From a virus: a stretch of 64,000 nucleotides of DNA. The position numbers and the translations under genes were made by a program. The stretch lies in the IMG/VR virus record IMGVR_UViG_3300023179_007063, positions 1 to 64,000 of that record. One strand, given 5' to 3'. Below, piece after piece: positions 49,053 through 58,043 of the stretch. Position 1 is the first letter of the stretch. Each line of letters begins with the position of its first letter. The notes under the pieces are model-generated. The model saw only the letters and a program-made list of their open reading frames with translations, was not told the DNA's origin and made no database searches.

Positions 49053-49945
49053 ACAAAGTCTACGTTCTACCACCTCGAGAAGATTGGATTGTTGACAGGT
49101 TTGTCAAAGAGTGGAATGAAGACAACTCCGACATTAGTGTGCATCACCCGAAAGATGCACAAGTTGTGTGGCTACTAGCAGACTGGTGTTGGGAGCGACT
49201 CTGGAGAAGTGGTGCGCTGAAAGACAAGAAGGTGATCACAACTGTGCACCACATAGTACCAGAGAAATTCGGACATCAGCAACGCCAAGAGTTCGATGTA
49301 AGAGACAAGATCACAACTGCGTATCACGTCTATAACGAGAGGACACTAGACTTTATTCGTCCGATGACAGACAAGCCCGTACACTTCATCAAATACTGGG
49401 CAAATCAGAAAATCTGGAATGTAACTGAGTCGAAGTCAGAACTGCGCAAGAAGTACGACATACCTGAAGATGGTGTGAAAGTAATTGGATCATTTCAGAG
49501 AGACACTGAGGGTCACGATCTCAAGAGTCCAAAGCTGGAGAAAGGTCCCGATCTTTTTGCTGACTACGTAGGAAAGCTGGCGGAGAAACCCTTCGTTCTA
49601 CTTGCAGGCTGGAGAAGACAATACGTGATCAGTCGCCTAGAGACTATGGGCATTCCTTACAAGTACTTCGAAAGGCCCGATCAAAGCACAGTCAACGAGC
49701 TTTATCAGTGCTTGGACTTGTATGTTGTTTCAGCTAGACACGAAGGAGGTCCACAGTCACTCATCGAATGTGGACTTACTAATGTACCTGTCATCTCAAC
49801 TCCCGTTGGAATTGCCGAACAAGTTCTACCGAGCAGTGCGATAAATGTCGATCTCGCAAAAGCAGAACCTGCAATACCCGATGTCGACAGTTGGAAACTG
49901 CCAGACGGCTATTTGCTGTATAGAAAGCTGATAAATTCTCTCTAG
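49049..49945 (+). CDS. GT4-like glycosyltransferase
   Basis: A 298-residue transferase-like protein. The donor-side motif is DLYVVSARHEGGPQSLIECG (about 224-243), LTNVPVISTPVG. The N-terminus has VVWLLADWCWERLWRS, similar to other short phage glycosyltransferases. ATGA overlap with the preceding gene. Its stop is followed by a small hairpin and then by the carbamoyltransferase-like remnant. Confidence 0.85.
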   Translation: MNKVYVLPPREDWIVDRFVKEWNEDNSDISVHHPKDAQVVWLLADWCWERLWRSGALKDKKVITTVHHIVPEKFGHQQRQEFDVRDKITTAYHVYNERTLDFIRPMTDKPVHFIKYWANQKIWNVTESKSELRKKYDIPEDGVKVIGSFQRDTEGHDLKSPKLEKGPDLFADYVGKLAEKPFVLLAGWRRQYVISRLETMGIPYKYFERPDQSTVNELYQCLDLYVVSARHEGGPQSLIECGLTNVPVISTPVGIAEQVLPSSAINVDLAKAEPAIPDVDSWKLPDGYLLYRKLINSL

Positions 49946-49972
49946 AGTGTGGTACCTTATGTCAAGGTACAC

Positions 49973-50109
49973 ATGAAGATAGCAGGTATTTGGTCAGGTC
50001 ACGATTGCTCGTATTGCATACTTGATTCCGGAAAACCGGTTGCTTCTTGGGAACCAACATCGACTATTTATACTTTCCCGAGTACAACAAGATCTTGAGG
50101 AGAAAGTGA
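49973..50109 (+). pseudogene. Remnant of a carbamoyltransferase-like gene
   Basis: ATG 49973 opens MKIAGIWSGHDCSYCILDSG, followed by KPVAS, very like the start of NodU/CmcH-type carbamoyltransferases, but the frame stops at 50096-50098 after 41 codons, whereas family members exceed 400 residues. Two frames over, TNIDYLYFPEYNKILRRK reads to a TGA at 50107-50109 that overlaps the next gene's GTG start as GTGA, the usual coupling in this operon. This looks like both ends of a gene joined out of frame by an internal deletion. A hairpin (49948-49973, stem GTACCTT/AAGGTAC) precedes the ATG. Confidence 0.62.
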
Positions 50110-51038
50110 AAGTCTTCTTCAACAGACACCTGAGGCGTACACCCTGGGGAGGTGGAGTCCATTTTGCTACTGGTCTAGCTGACTACTTGGAGCATAATGG
50201 ACACAAAGCAACAACTGAGTACGAAGATGACGTCGATGTCATTCTAATGTTAGACCCCCGAGATGACGAAGGTTTCGGAAGAGTAGAACATCTGATATCT
50301 TACAAAAAACATCTTCGAGAAAAGGGCAGAAATGTAAAAGTAGTTCACAGGATAAACGATACTGACGTAGCAAGAGGAACAAATTTCCTAGTCGACCTCA
50401 ACATCAAGGCAAATTCGGCTATAGCTGATGAGACTGTCTTCATAAGCTCGTGGTTGAAAAACCACTATGAAGACAGAGGATTTAGTCGAAATAGCAGCGT
50501 CATAACAAATGGTTGCAATCAAAAGTGGTTTTACCCGAGGTCAACAAACAGCATAGAAGGCCCAGTTAGAGTAGTCACACATCACTGGTCGGACAACTAC
50601 AACAAGGGATTTGATGCATACATTGAGCTTGATAAGCAGCTTTCTCATAGAAGCGACATAGAATTTACATACGTCGGAAGATACTTCAAAGGCTACGCAC
50701 CTACAAATACAAAAATCATACAGCCTCTATATGGAATGCCACTAGCGGATGAGCTTAGAAAGCACGACGTGTATCTAACAGCAGCACGCTGGGAAGCGTG
50801 TGGAATGCATCACATCGAAGCTTCTTCTTGCGGCCTACCCGTAGTATATCACAGAGACGGAGGAGGCATCAATGAAGTCTGTGAATCACACGGAATTCAA
50901 TTCGAAGACCCGTCCAGAGTGTGCGATGTCATCTTAGAAGCCTTTAAACAACGCATCGAGCTATCTTCAAAAATTGCATACGAAAAGCTAGACAGTGATC
51001 AAGTAAATGCAATGTACTTGAAGGTGCTGTCAGTATGA
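50106..51038 (+). CDS. GT4-like glycosyltransferase
   Basis: A 310-residue GT-B protein. GTG 50106 is the likely start, giving MKVFFNRHLRRTPWGGGVHF, with AGGAG directly upstream; reading open upstream is the overlapping remnant gene. Donor-site features are VYLTAARWEACGMHHIEASS (about residue 220-239), CGLPVVYHRDGG. RINDTDVARGTNFLVDLNIK is a middle acceptor-domain segment. Very similar layout to phage mannosyl/glucosyltransferases. Four-base overlaps at both ends. Confidence 0.9.
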   Translation: MKVFFNRHLRRTPWGGGVHFATGLADYLEHNGHKATTEYEDDVDVILMLDPRDDEGFGRVEHLISYKKHLREKGRNVKVVHRINDTDVARGTNFLVDLNIKANSAIADETVFISSWLKNHYEDRGFSRNSSVITNGCNQKWFYPRSTNSIEGPVRVVTHHWSDNYNKGFDAYIELDKQLSHRSDIEFTYVGRYFKGYAPTNTKIIQPLYGMPLADELRKHDVYLTAARWEACGMHHIEASSCGLPVVYHRDGGGINEVCESHGIQFEDPSRVCDVILEAFKQRIELSSKIAYEKLDSDQVNAMYLKVLSV

Positions 51039-51973
51039 AGATCATTGCCATAACTCCTGATAGAAAGAGAGACTATACAACAGAGCTCACACTGGAGGGT
51101 CTTAGAGATCTAGGTTGCAATGTAATCGTATCAGATGCAGGAAATGGCATAGAAGAAGCTGCATCCGAAGAGTCGATACTTGAAACTCACGATGCAGACG
51201 CTGTCATAGCTTTCTTTGGTAAAGTTAGAGGAAATAGACCTCCGAAGTATCATCTCCTAGACGATCTAAAGAAGAGATACAAGACAGCCTACATCGATGG
51301 GAGCGAGTGGACATGTACAGGTTATCCAAGTGAAGGTCAGATGTCTGACTCTTTGTCAAAGCCAGAGAGGCGAAGAGGTCATCCTTGGATTAATCAGCAC
51401 ATGAAAGACATCACAGATTTCTACTATAAGAGAGAGTGTTATCCACAAGATCTCGAAGAAGGAATCATTCCGCTTCCATTTTGTCTATCAAGTCGACACA
51501 TATCTGAGACAGTCAATAAAGACATAGACGTTATGTGTGTTTTTGGTCACAGTCTAACAGGTATGAGAAGAGAAGTAGTTCAAGAGTGCATGAATCTCAG
51601 AAGCAAGACTTCGTACAACATAGTAATAGCCGACAATTTAGATTCTCTCACTTATAGAAGCGTACTGTCTAGATCTAAAATTGTCATCGACGCCTGGGGA
51701 GGCGGAGACACCTGTGACAGATTCTTCGAAGCCATAGGCTCGGGCGCGTGCTGTCTATATCAGAGATACAATGTAGTAGTTGAGAATCCTTTCAGTGATT
51801 TCGAAAATGCTGTTTCGTATTGGGATACATCCACCTTGATAGACAGACTATCGATGCTGTTATCTTCCCCAGAGATTAGTAGGTTGATAGGTGAAAATGG
51901 AAAACACCACGCCATGAAATACCATACAGCGGCTATAAGAGCACAAAAAATACTCAACAATTTTCAGGTGTAG
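51035..51973 (+). CDS. Glycosyltransferase, CgeB/GT-B-like
   Basis: A 312-residue protein with a GT-B C-terminal half: VLSRSKIVIDAWGGGDTCDR (about residues 207-226), FFEAIGSGACCLYQRY and VSYWDTSTLIDRLSMLLSSP, as in CgeB-like and DUF3880-type transferases. The N-terminus is MKIIAITPDRKRDYTTELTL. The sugar is unknown. Overlaps the preceding stop by four bases. Confidence 0.82.
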   Translation: MKIIAITPDRKRDYTTELTLEGLRDLGCNVIVSDAGNGIEEAASEESILETHDADAVIAFFGKVRGNRPPKYHLLDDLKKRYKTAYIDGSEWTCTGYPSEGQMSDSLSKPERRRGHPWINQHMKDITDFYYKRECYPQDLEEGIIPLPFCLSSRHISETVNKDIDVMCVFGHSLTGMRREVVQECMNLRSKTSYNIVIADNLDSLTYRSVLSRSKIVIDAWGGGDTCDRFFEAIGSGACCLYQRYNVVVENPFSDFENAVSYWDTSTLIDRLSMLLSSPEISRLIGENGKHHAMKYHTAAIRAQKILNNFQV

Positions 51974-51976
51974 ACA

Positions 51977-52867
51977 ATGATTACATTTTGTGGATTTTCT
52001 TATAGAAGCTCTGGAATAATACGCGGAATGCAATTATCAGACCGCATAGAAGGATCTGATTTCCTCGATGTTGACAGATTGTCGGGTGCAAGACCAAAGA
52101 ACGACATCATCATCTACGTTAGAAAGTTTGATCCTGCCCATGCAAATTTCTGTAAGTCGATGGGTCTCAAAGTAGGATTTGACGTTGCAGATAACCCAGT
52201 AACAGATTTCTTATATGGAAGAGTGAAGAAAGACGACTTCGTCAGATACACACATCAATCAATAGACTTCTACATCGTCAATAATGACATTATGTTGAAT
52301 GAGATGAAGAAAGTGACTGACAAGCCCGTTTATGTCATTCCTCACCACAATTGCAACTTCTTGAAGAAGCACAATATGCTAAAAGGCAGACCGAAGAGAC
52401 TCGGCTACGTCGGCTTGCCAGAGCAGACAATACACGAAGATAGCATGATCAGTCTTTGCAAAAAGCTAGACGTTAGCTTCACATCTCAGGATGTGACTAG
52501 TCACGATCAGCTAGATGAAGCATTCTCTAAGATAGACATAGGAATCGTCTACTTCGACAGAGATGATTCAAAGAGTGAATATCAGAGCAAGATCTTGCGC
52601 TACAAGCCTGCAACCAAGCTTAGCAATTTTCAGAGCTACGGAATTCCAACAGTCTGTCTTCCTTACGAGAGTTTCAAGCAATTTGGAGGAGGAAAGAATG
52701 TATTCGTTGACAGCTTTGAAGATCTTGAAAATGCTGTTGAACGTCTAGTCAAAGATGAAGAAGCTTACTCTAGCCTAGCAAGCGAGTCTCTCGTACAAGG
52801 AGAATCTCTGCATATTGAAAAAGTTGTAGATTACTACCACGGCATAGCGAAAGATTTAGAGACATGA
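51977..52867 (+). CDS. Glycosyltransferase-like protein
   Basis: A 296-residue protein with RLGYVGLPEQTIHEDSM (about 137-153), SKIDIGIVYFD and the donor-side segment PATKLSNFQSYGIPTVCLPY (about residues 212-231). It resembles GT-B transferases without a firm family. Ends by a four-base overlap with the oxygenase gene. Confidence 0.75.
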   Translation: MITFCGFSYRSSGIIRGMQLSDRIEGSDFLDVDRLSGARPKNDIIIYVRKFDPAHANFCKSMGLKVGFDVADNPVTDFLYGRVKKDDFVRYTHQSIDFYIVNNDIMLNEMKKVTDKPVYVIPHHNCNFLKKHNMLKGRPKRLGYVGLPEQTIHEDSMISLCKKLDVSFTSQDVTSHDQLDEAFSKIDIGIVYFDRDDSKSEYQSKILRYKPATKLSNFQSYGIPTVCLPYESFKQFGGGKNVFVDSFEDLENAVERLVKDEEAYSSLASESLVQGESLHIEKVVDYYHGIAKDLET

Positions 52868-53631
52868 GAAATGTTGTGAATTTGCTTGACGAGAAGAGTC
52901 TAAAAGAATCTTTTAGGGGCGCAGCTCCGTTCGACCATATAGTCATTGACAACTTTCTTCAAGAGAGCTTTGCTACTGACCTAGCCAACACATTTCCAGG
53001 CGTAAAAGATCACGTCTGGTGGGTATATGACAATCCGCTTGAGAGAAAGTTAGCATTCAACGACATATCACGACTACCTGCCTGTTTTTCACAATTCTTC
53101 TCTTGCGTAAACGGAGTAGAGTTCGTATCGTGGCTATCTAGAGTCACAGGGATCGAAAACTTAAGGTCTGACTCTTCTCTTAGGGGTGGAGGCCTTCATT
53201 ACATAAGAAAGGGTGGAAAGCTCGACGTACATCAAGACTTCAACATACACAAAGAGATTAACATGCTTCGAAAGGTTAACTTGATAGTCTATCTAAACGA
53301 AGCTTGGGATGAAAGTTGGGGAGGGCATCTAGAGCTTTGGGACAAAGATATGACTCGTCTGTGTCAAAGAATCGCTCCCATCTTCAACAGAGCAGTCATA
53401 TTCCGAACAGACACCGAATCGAACCACGGGCATCCACACCCTCTACAGTGCCCAGAAGATAGAGGAAGAATGTCATTAGCTACGTACTACTACGTAGAAG
53501 ACAAGAATATTGACACCATACCCTATAAGTCCACCGTCTACAAGAAGCTCCCAGGTGAAGATGACAGCTTAGACGAGCTAAGAATTAAAAGAAGCGAGGG
53601 TCGTCTAGCAAACATCACTTCAGGCAAATGA
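52864..53631 (+). CDS. 2-oxoglutarate/Fe(II)-dependent dioxygenase
   Basis: A 255-residue enzyme with the iron triad: His123 and Asp125 in LDVHQDFN and His188 in SNHGHPHPL, plus Arg202 in GRMSLATYYY for 2-oxoglutarate. FDHIVIDNFL at the start is common in prolyl-4-hydroxylase-like members. In a glycan cluster it may hydroxylate a sugar or lipid, or a protein side chain for glycosylation. Four-base overlaps with both neighbours. Confidence 0.92.
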   Translation: MRNVVNLLDEKSLKESFRGAAPFDHIVIDNFLQESFATDLANTFPGVKDHVWWVYDNPLERKLAFNDISRLPACFSQFFSCVNGVEFVSWLSRVTGIENLRSDSSLRGGGLHYIRKGGKLDVHQDFNIHKEINMLRKVNLIVYLNEAWDESWGGHLELWDKDMTRLCQRIAPIFNRAVIFRTDTESNHGHPHPLQCPEDRGRMSLATYYYVEDKNIDTIPYKSTVYKKLPGEDDSLDELRIKRSEGRLANITSGK

Positions 53632-54371
53632 GAAGACACATGACAAATAACGTCGCAATTGTCACATATACTACTTCTAAATACTCAGACGTTTGGGACA
53701 TGCATTTCGGTCAGCTAACAAGGCATGCTGCGAGCTTGAAAAGCTATGCATTCTCCGACAGGCTTTCTCGAGATGCATGGAAACACACCAAACACACACT
53801 TGTAACATACGAAGACAGCGATCCATACTGGAAGCAGTACACTACGTGTCTCAAGAGCATCGAAGAAGACTTTGTCATCTATTCACAAGAAGACTTCATA
53901 TTGTTTGCAGATGTAGACTATGCTGCTCTGAATAGGTACAGAGATTTCTTGTCGAATACAAACTATGACTATGTACGTCTAATTAGATGCGGATATTCAA
54001 CACCGCTTGACAGACCAGTGCAGGAAGACATCTATGAGGTCGACATGAGCACGAATGATGCATTCTCCATGCAGGCAACGATGTGGAAGAAGTCATCGAT
54101 AGACAAGTTGTATAGACATGTCAAATCAGAGAAGTGGCTGGAGTCAGAATCGTGGAACTCAGGTGCTCGTGAGATTGGTATAAAAGGAACGCTTGTCTAC
54201 AACGGTGAGAGAAAGATTGGAGCATTCCATTACGACTCTATCGTGTATCCTTATGTCTGCACTGCAATCAACAGAGGAAAATGGAATGTTGATCAATATC
54301 CAGATGTAATGAGCGAAATGTTTACGAAGTACAATATAGATCCTTCAGTCAGGGGTATTAGAGTTAGATGA
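53628..54371 (+). CDS. GT-A-like glycosyltransferase-related protein
   Basis: A 247-residue protein. VAIVTYTTSKYSDVW starts the fold and EEDFVIYSQEDFILFADVDY (about 83-102) resembles an acidic nucleotide-sugar site. ATG 53628 overlaps the oxygenase stop (ATGA); an ATG four codons later (MTNNVAIVTY) is an alternative start. No membrane segment. Specificity unknown. Confidence 0.72.
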   Translation: MRRHMTNNVAIVTYTTSKYSDVWDMHFGQLTRHAASLKSYAFSDRLSRDAWKHTKHTLVTYEDSDPYWKQYTTCLKSIEEDFVIYSQEDFILFADVDYAALNRYRDFLSNTNYDYVRLIRCGYSTPLDRPVQEDIYEVDMSTNDAFSMQATMWKKSSIDKLYRHVKSEKWLESESWNSGAREIGIKGTLVYNGERKIGAFHYDSIVYPYVCTAINRGKWNVDQYPDVMSEMFTKYNIDPSVRGIRVR

Positions 54372-55165
54372 AGATCTATAGCTTAGTATTCGACTACAAT
54401 TTGTCGAAGATGAAAGGGACAGGTCGTCCATGGGCTGAAACTGCTTATAAGAACAAGGACTTCATCTTTTCATACTCAGCAGCTTCAATTGCAACATTTC
54501 TTCATCACAACCCACATCTTCCATACGAGATCCTTACAGACGATGTGTACTTGCTCATCAGAAAACTCGATGAATATGCAGTAGATACTCACAACTTGAC
54601 CATCACAGATGCAAGAAGCCTAATCAGTGAGTGGACTTCACACTGGTACTGCTTCTGGCCTCTCATAAAGTCTTTTGACTATTTTGCAAGAGAGTCGAAT
54701 CAAGGTGTCTTGAAGCTTGACAACGACTTGACTTGCTTGAAACCCATAGACGATCTTCTTAAACATGATGGTGCAATTGTCTGGAAGCGGGAGAGAAATT
54801 GTAGCGACGGTCGCGAGTACTGGGGTGAGAAGTATGCAGCTAAGCGGGCATTTGGAACAGACAACTTTTCAATCTACAACACAGGAACGTGGGGCGTCTC
54901 ATCTCAACACGTAGAATCAGCTCACTCCATACCCGATCTATGCGAGAAGATGATATCCGTCGATGTCACCGATATCTCCAGATTTCCAGAAACACCAGAA
55001 GTAAGAACTAAAGTCTTTAACACTAGCGATCAAGTATCTAATTGCTATTATCTAAGCTACAACGATATTCCTGTTATAGAATCTAAGGCATGGTTCGAAC
55101 ACCATTGCTATGGACATGATGCAAAAGCACAGTGCATAGAGAGAGCCGTGCGTCTAAAGAAATGA
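54368..55165 (+). CDS. GT-A-like glycosyltransferase
   Basis: A 265-residue protein with KLDNDLTCLKPIDDLL (about residues 117-132) as the DxD metal/nucleotide-sugar motif, preceded by TSHWYCFWPLIKSFDYF, and FNTGTWG-like FSIYNTGTWGVSSQH (about 164-178) on the acceptor side. Similar to short phage transferases of the glycogenin/DUF6734 type. Overlaps both neighbours by four bases. Confidence 0.78.
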   Translation: MKIYSLVFDYNLSKMKGTGRPWAETAYKNKDFIFSYSAASIATFLHHNPHLPYEILTDDVYLLIRKLDEYAVDTHNLTITDARSLISEWTSHWYCFWPLIKSFDYFARESNQGVLKLDNDLTCLKPIDDLLKHDGAIVWKRERNCSDGREYWGEKYAAKRAFGTDNFSIYNTGTWGVSSQHVESAHSIPDLCEKMISVDVTDISRFPETPEVRTKVFNTSDQVSNCYYLSYNDIPVIESKAWFEHHCYGHDAKAQCIERAVRLKK

Positions 55166-55788
55166 GAATTATCAAGCAAAAAGAATTCAATGAACCTTCT
55201 AGAAGAGTAGGGCCAAAAAAAGACGAATGCTACTACTTGAAGGCGTTATACAGCACACTTGTTCATTTTCGACCAAAAGTATGTCTAGAGATAGGCACAC
55301 ATACGGGAAAATCTTCTCGAGTTTTTCAGAAATACTTTGATGATTACATGCCCGACGGATTGTTAATTACATGCGACATCAAAAAGTATGTTGATCTCTC
55401 AAGTCTTAAAAATGTAAGACAGATCATAGTATCACATCACATACCAGATATTGATCGACTTCACAATGTAGATTCAGCGAGTCTTGTATTCAACGACAAA
55501 GAGTCAACAAAGACCAATATAGATCTCATAAAGAAAGAGTCTCAGTTGTACGACTTTGCATTCATTGATGGCGATCACACTAGAATCTCATTCCTAAAAG
55601 ATTTGGAAATATGCGAGTCTGTGCTGTCTCATCCTATGAACATTCTGATAGATGACACGAAAGAACCTGTACACGAATGCAAATCTGTGTATGAAAATGA
55701 GATAAGAAAATCGAGTCTATACGAATGTTATGACTTTGAAGACTGGGATGTATTTGTTGGATGCTCTTTAATAAAGAGAAGGTCATAA
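55162..55788 (+). CDS. Class I SAM-dependent methyltransferase-like
   Basis: A 208-residue protein from ATG 55162 (ATGA overlap with the previous stop). Motif I is VCLEIGTHTGKSSRVF (about 38-53) and the acidic motif is YDFAFIDGDHTR (about 132-143), with ILIDDTKEPVHE after it. Noticeably AT-rich compared with the transferases before it. Probably a sugar or acceptor O-methyltransferase; the substrate is unknown. Confidence 0.82.
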   Translation: MRIIKQKEFNEPSRRVGPKKDECYYLKALYSTLVHFRPKVCLEIGTHTGKSSRVFQKYFDDYMPDGLLITCDIKKYVDLSSLKNVRQIIVSHHIPDIDRLHNVDSASLVFNDKESTKTNIDLIKKESQLYDFAFIDGDHTRISFLKDLEICESVLSHPMNILIDDTKEPVHECKSVYENEIRKSSLYECYDFEDWDVFVGCSLIKRRS

Positions 55789-55791
55789 GAA

Positions 55792-56355
55792 ATGGGAAGT
55801 CTAGATAAGAACGTTCTTGCAAGCATATTGAATAGTCACAACGCAGCTTTAGAAGACTTCCCAATTTTTATAGAGACGGGAACTCATTTAGGTACGACTA
55901 GCGCAAGGATGAGTTCACTTTTTAGAGAAGTTCACACAATTGAGATATCCGATCTTTATTACGAAGAATCGAAAAAGTCGCTTAATAGACTACAGAACGT
56001 AAAAACTTATTTGGGTGATTGCGTAGATTTGCTTCCGTCGATACTTTCATCTTGTGTTGGAAATACAGTCTTTTGGCTTGATGGTCACTGGTCTGGCGGG
56101 ACGACGGGGAGAGGTAAAGATGATTGTCCTGTTCTCGATGAATGCAAAATAATAAACAACTATTTGAGTCAAACATGTTCTAAGTCTATCATAGTAATCG
56201 ACGACTATAGACTGTTTGGTGAAATAAAAGAACACAATTGGAAGAACATCACCGTCAATAATATCAGATCGATCTTTCCAATTGAAAAGATTCGTACTGA
56301 TATGATTAACAATAAGGTCGACTGCTACAGCATCTGTGTCTCTTACGAGAAATAA
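55792..56355 (+). CDS. Methyltransferase-like protein
   Basis: A 187-residue protein with FIETGTHLGTTSARM (about 26-40) as a SAM loop, VHTIEISDLYYEESK (about 46-60) and VFWLDGHWSGGTTGRGKDD (about 92-110). Shorter than canonical methyltransferases and AT-rich like its neighbour at 55162. It may act with the epimerase that follows immediately. Confidence 0.75.
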   Translation: MGSLDKNVLASILNSHNAALEDFPIFIETGTHLGTTSARMSSLFREVHTIEISDLYYEESKKSLNRLQNVKTYLGDCVDLLPSILSSCVGNTVFWLDGHWSGGTTGRGKDDCPVLDECKIINNYLSQTCSKSIIVIDDYRLFGEIKEHNWKNITVNNIRSIFPIEKIRTDMINNKVDCYSICVSYEK

Positions 56356-57360
56356 ATGCATACCAATAACAATCATATGAAAAAAGCGCTTGTTTGTGGA
56401 GCAGGTGGATTCATAGGATCACACCTCGTGAAGTGTCTCAAGAGAGAGGGATACTGGGTGAGAGGCGTTGATCTAAAACACCCAGAATATTCTTCTACAG
56501 CAGCTGATGAGTTTGTCATTGGAGATTTGAGAGATTTGTCTACTGTGGTTTCTGTCTTACACACAGATACTTCTTGGGGCAGGGGATTTGACGAGGTGTA
56601 TCAGCTAGCCGCAGATATGGGTGGAGCAGGTTATATCTTTACGGGTGAAAACGACTCCAATGTGATGCACAACTCCGCAACAATCAACCTTAATGTCGTT
56701 TCCTCAGTAGTCAAATTCAAGGTGATGCCCCGTGTCTTCTACTCCTCATCAGCTTGCATGTACCCAGCTTACAATCAAGAAGATCCTGAGAACCCAAAGT
56801 GCAGTGAAGAGTCAGCTTACCCAGCAGCTCCGGACAGTGAGTACGGCTGGGAGAAGCTCTTCAGTGAGCGCTTATATCTTGCGCACTCAAGAAACTTCGG
56901 TCTCCAAGTTCGAATTGCCAGATATCACAACATTTTCGGGCCAGAAGGAACCTGGAGGGGTGGCAAAGAGAAAGCTCCTGCAGCGATTTGTAGAAAGGTG
57001 GCAGAAGCAAAAGACGGTGATGAAATTGAGGTGTGGGGTGACGGTCAGCAGACCCGATCTTTCCTCTACATCGATGAATGTGTAGAAGGAACTCGAAAGC
57101 TCATGGACTCTAATTTCGAAGGACCTGTCAACATTGGATCCGATGAGATGATCAAGATACAAGATCTTGTGAAGATGGTAGCATCGTTGGCTGGGAAAGA
57201 TATTCGCATCAAGAATGTTACGGGACCCATAGGCGTCCGTGGAAGAAACTCAGACAACAAGCTAATCGAAGAGAAGCTTTGTTGGAAACCTACATCATCG
57301 TTGAAAGATGGCATCGTCAAGACTTATGAATGGATATTGAATCAAGCAAGCAAGTCATAG
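56356..57360 (+). CDS. GDP-mannose 3,5-epimerase-like NAD-dependent epimerase
   Basis: A 334-residue extended SDR enzyme. Rossmann loop GAGGFIGSHL (about 16-25), VYQLAADMGGAGYIF (about 84-98), SSSACMYP (about 130-137), YGWEK (about 164-168; YxxxK), GRNSDNKLIEEK and REKAPAA-like KEKAPAAICRKVAEAK. The blocks HNIFGPEGTWRGGKEKAPAA and GPIGVRGRNSDNKLI are characteristic of GDP-mannose 3,5-epimerase, which makes GDP-L-galactose. The start could be ATG 56356 or ATG 56377 (MKKALVCGAGG). Phage copies suggest an altered or extra surface sugar. Confidence 0.9.
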   Translation: MHTNNNHMKKALVCGAGGFIGSHLVKCLKREGYWVRGVDLKHPEYSSTAADEFVIGDLRDLSTVVSVLHTDTSWGRGFDEVYQLAADMGGAGYIFTGENDSNVMHNSATINLNVVSSVVKFKVMPRVFYSSSACMYPAYNQEDPENPKCSEESAYPAAPDSEYGWEKLFSERLYLAHSRNFGLQVRIARYHNIFGPEGTWRGGKEKAPAAICRKVAEAKDGDEIEVWGDGQQTRSFLYIDECVEGTRKLMDSNFEGPVNIGSDEMIKIQDLVKMVASLAGKDIRIKNVTGPIGVRGRNSDNKLIEEKLCWKPTSSLKDGIVKTYEWILNQASKS

Positions 57361-57362
57361 AA

Positions 57363-58043
57363 ATGATATGCTACATTCACTATATGATCTCGAATGATCC
57401 TGACAGATCAGATCAAATTTTCAGAGAGATATACGACAGGTTGCAATCTTCATCACTTTTACAGAAGCTCTCTGATGTAAAAATTGTAACTGTAGGAAAC
57501 CACAAATCTCTAAAAACAAACTTTGGCGAGTATGAAAAAGCTCAACAAGTAGATCACAAAGAAAACGTCTTTGAGTACGAGTTTCCAACTCTCTCTAGAG
57601 TATACCAAGATGCACAACTTCTAGACGGCGACACTCCCATCTTGTATCTTCATCTAAAAGGAGCTTCAAAGCCCAAGAATCACTCTGATGATTCTTGGAG
57701 AGAAAGAATGATGGTCGGCGTTCTGGATAAACATGTAGAATGTCTTGAAAGTTTGCAGAATATCAGAGTCGTAGGCATCGATCTAGCTCGAGTAAAAATG
57801 AACGACGGAGAGACATGCCCTGCATATACGGGAAATTTCTGGTGGTCATCTGCAAGACACCTATCGTCACTACCCGACCCATCAGTTGAAAGCATTAAGA
57901 AGTCACATGGACATCTAGTAAAGAGTAGAACCAGCAAGAATCCGTCATCTCCGCGTGGCGATAATCACAGATACCTTGCAGAATTTTGGGTTTGCATGAA
58001 CAATCTTGATAATCCTGCTGGTCTAAGTGTACTATCGGTCTAA
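57363..58043 (+). CDS. Glycosyltransferase-related protein (YLHLKGAS-type)
   Basis: A 226-residue protein from ATG 57363 (two bases after the epimerase stop; earlier codons overlap that gene). Contains PILYLHLKGASKPKNHSDDS and the segment CPAYTGNFWWSSARHLSSLP, seen in a group of phage and bacterial glycosyltransferase-like proteins. The reaction is unknown. TAATG overlap with the next gene. Confidence 0.72.
   Translation: MICYIHYMISNDPDRSDQIFREIYDRLQSSSLLQKLSDVKIVTVGNHKSLKTNFGEYEKAQQVDHKENVFEYEFPTLSRVYQDAQLLDGDTPILYLHLKGASKPKNHSDDSWRERMMVGVLDKHVECLESLQNIRVVGIDLARVKMNDGETCPAYTGNFWWSSARHLSSLPDPSVESIKKSHGHLVKSRTSKNPSSPRGDNHRYLAEFWVCMNNLDNPAGLSVLSV

Noticed and set aside
50022-50105. N-terminal extension of the glycosyltransferase that starts at 50106
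   Set aside because: The extension overlaps the carbamoyltransferase-like remnant, has no ribosome site, and relatives of this type start with M-K-x-F-F-N-R-H, matching GTG 50106.
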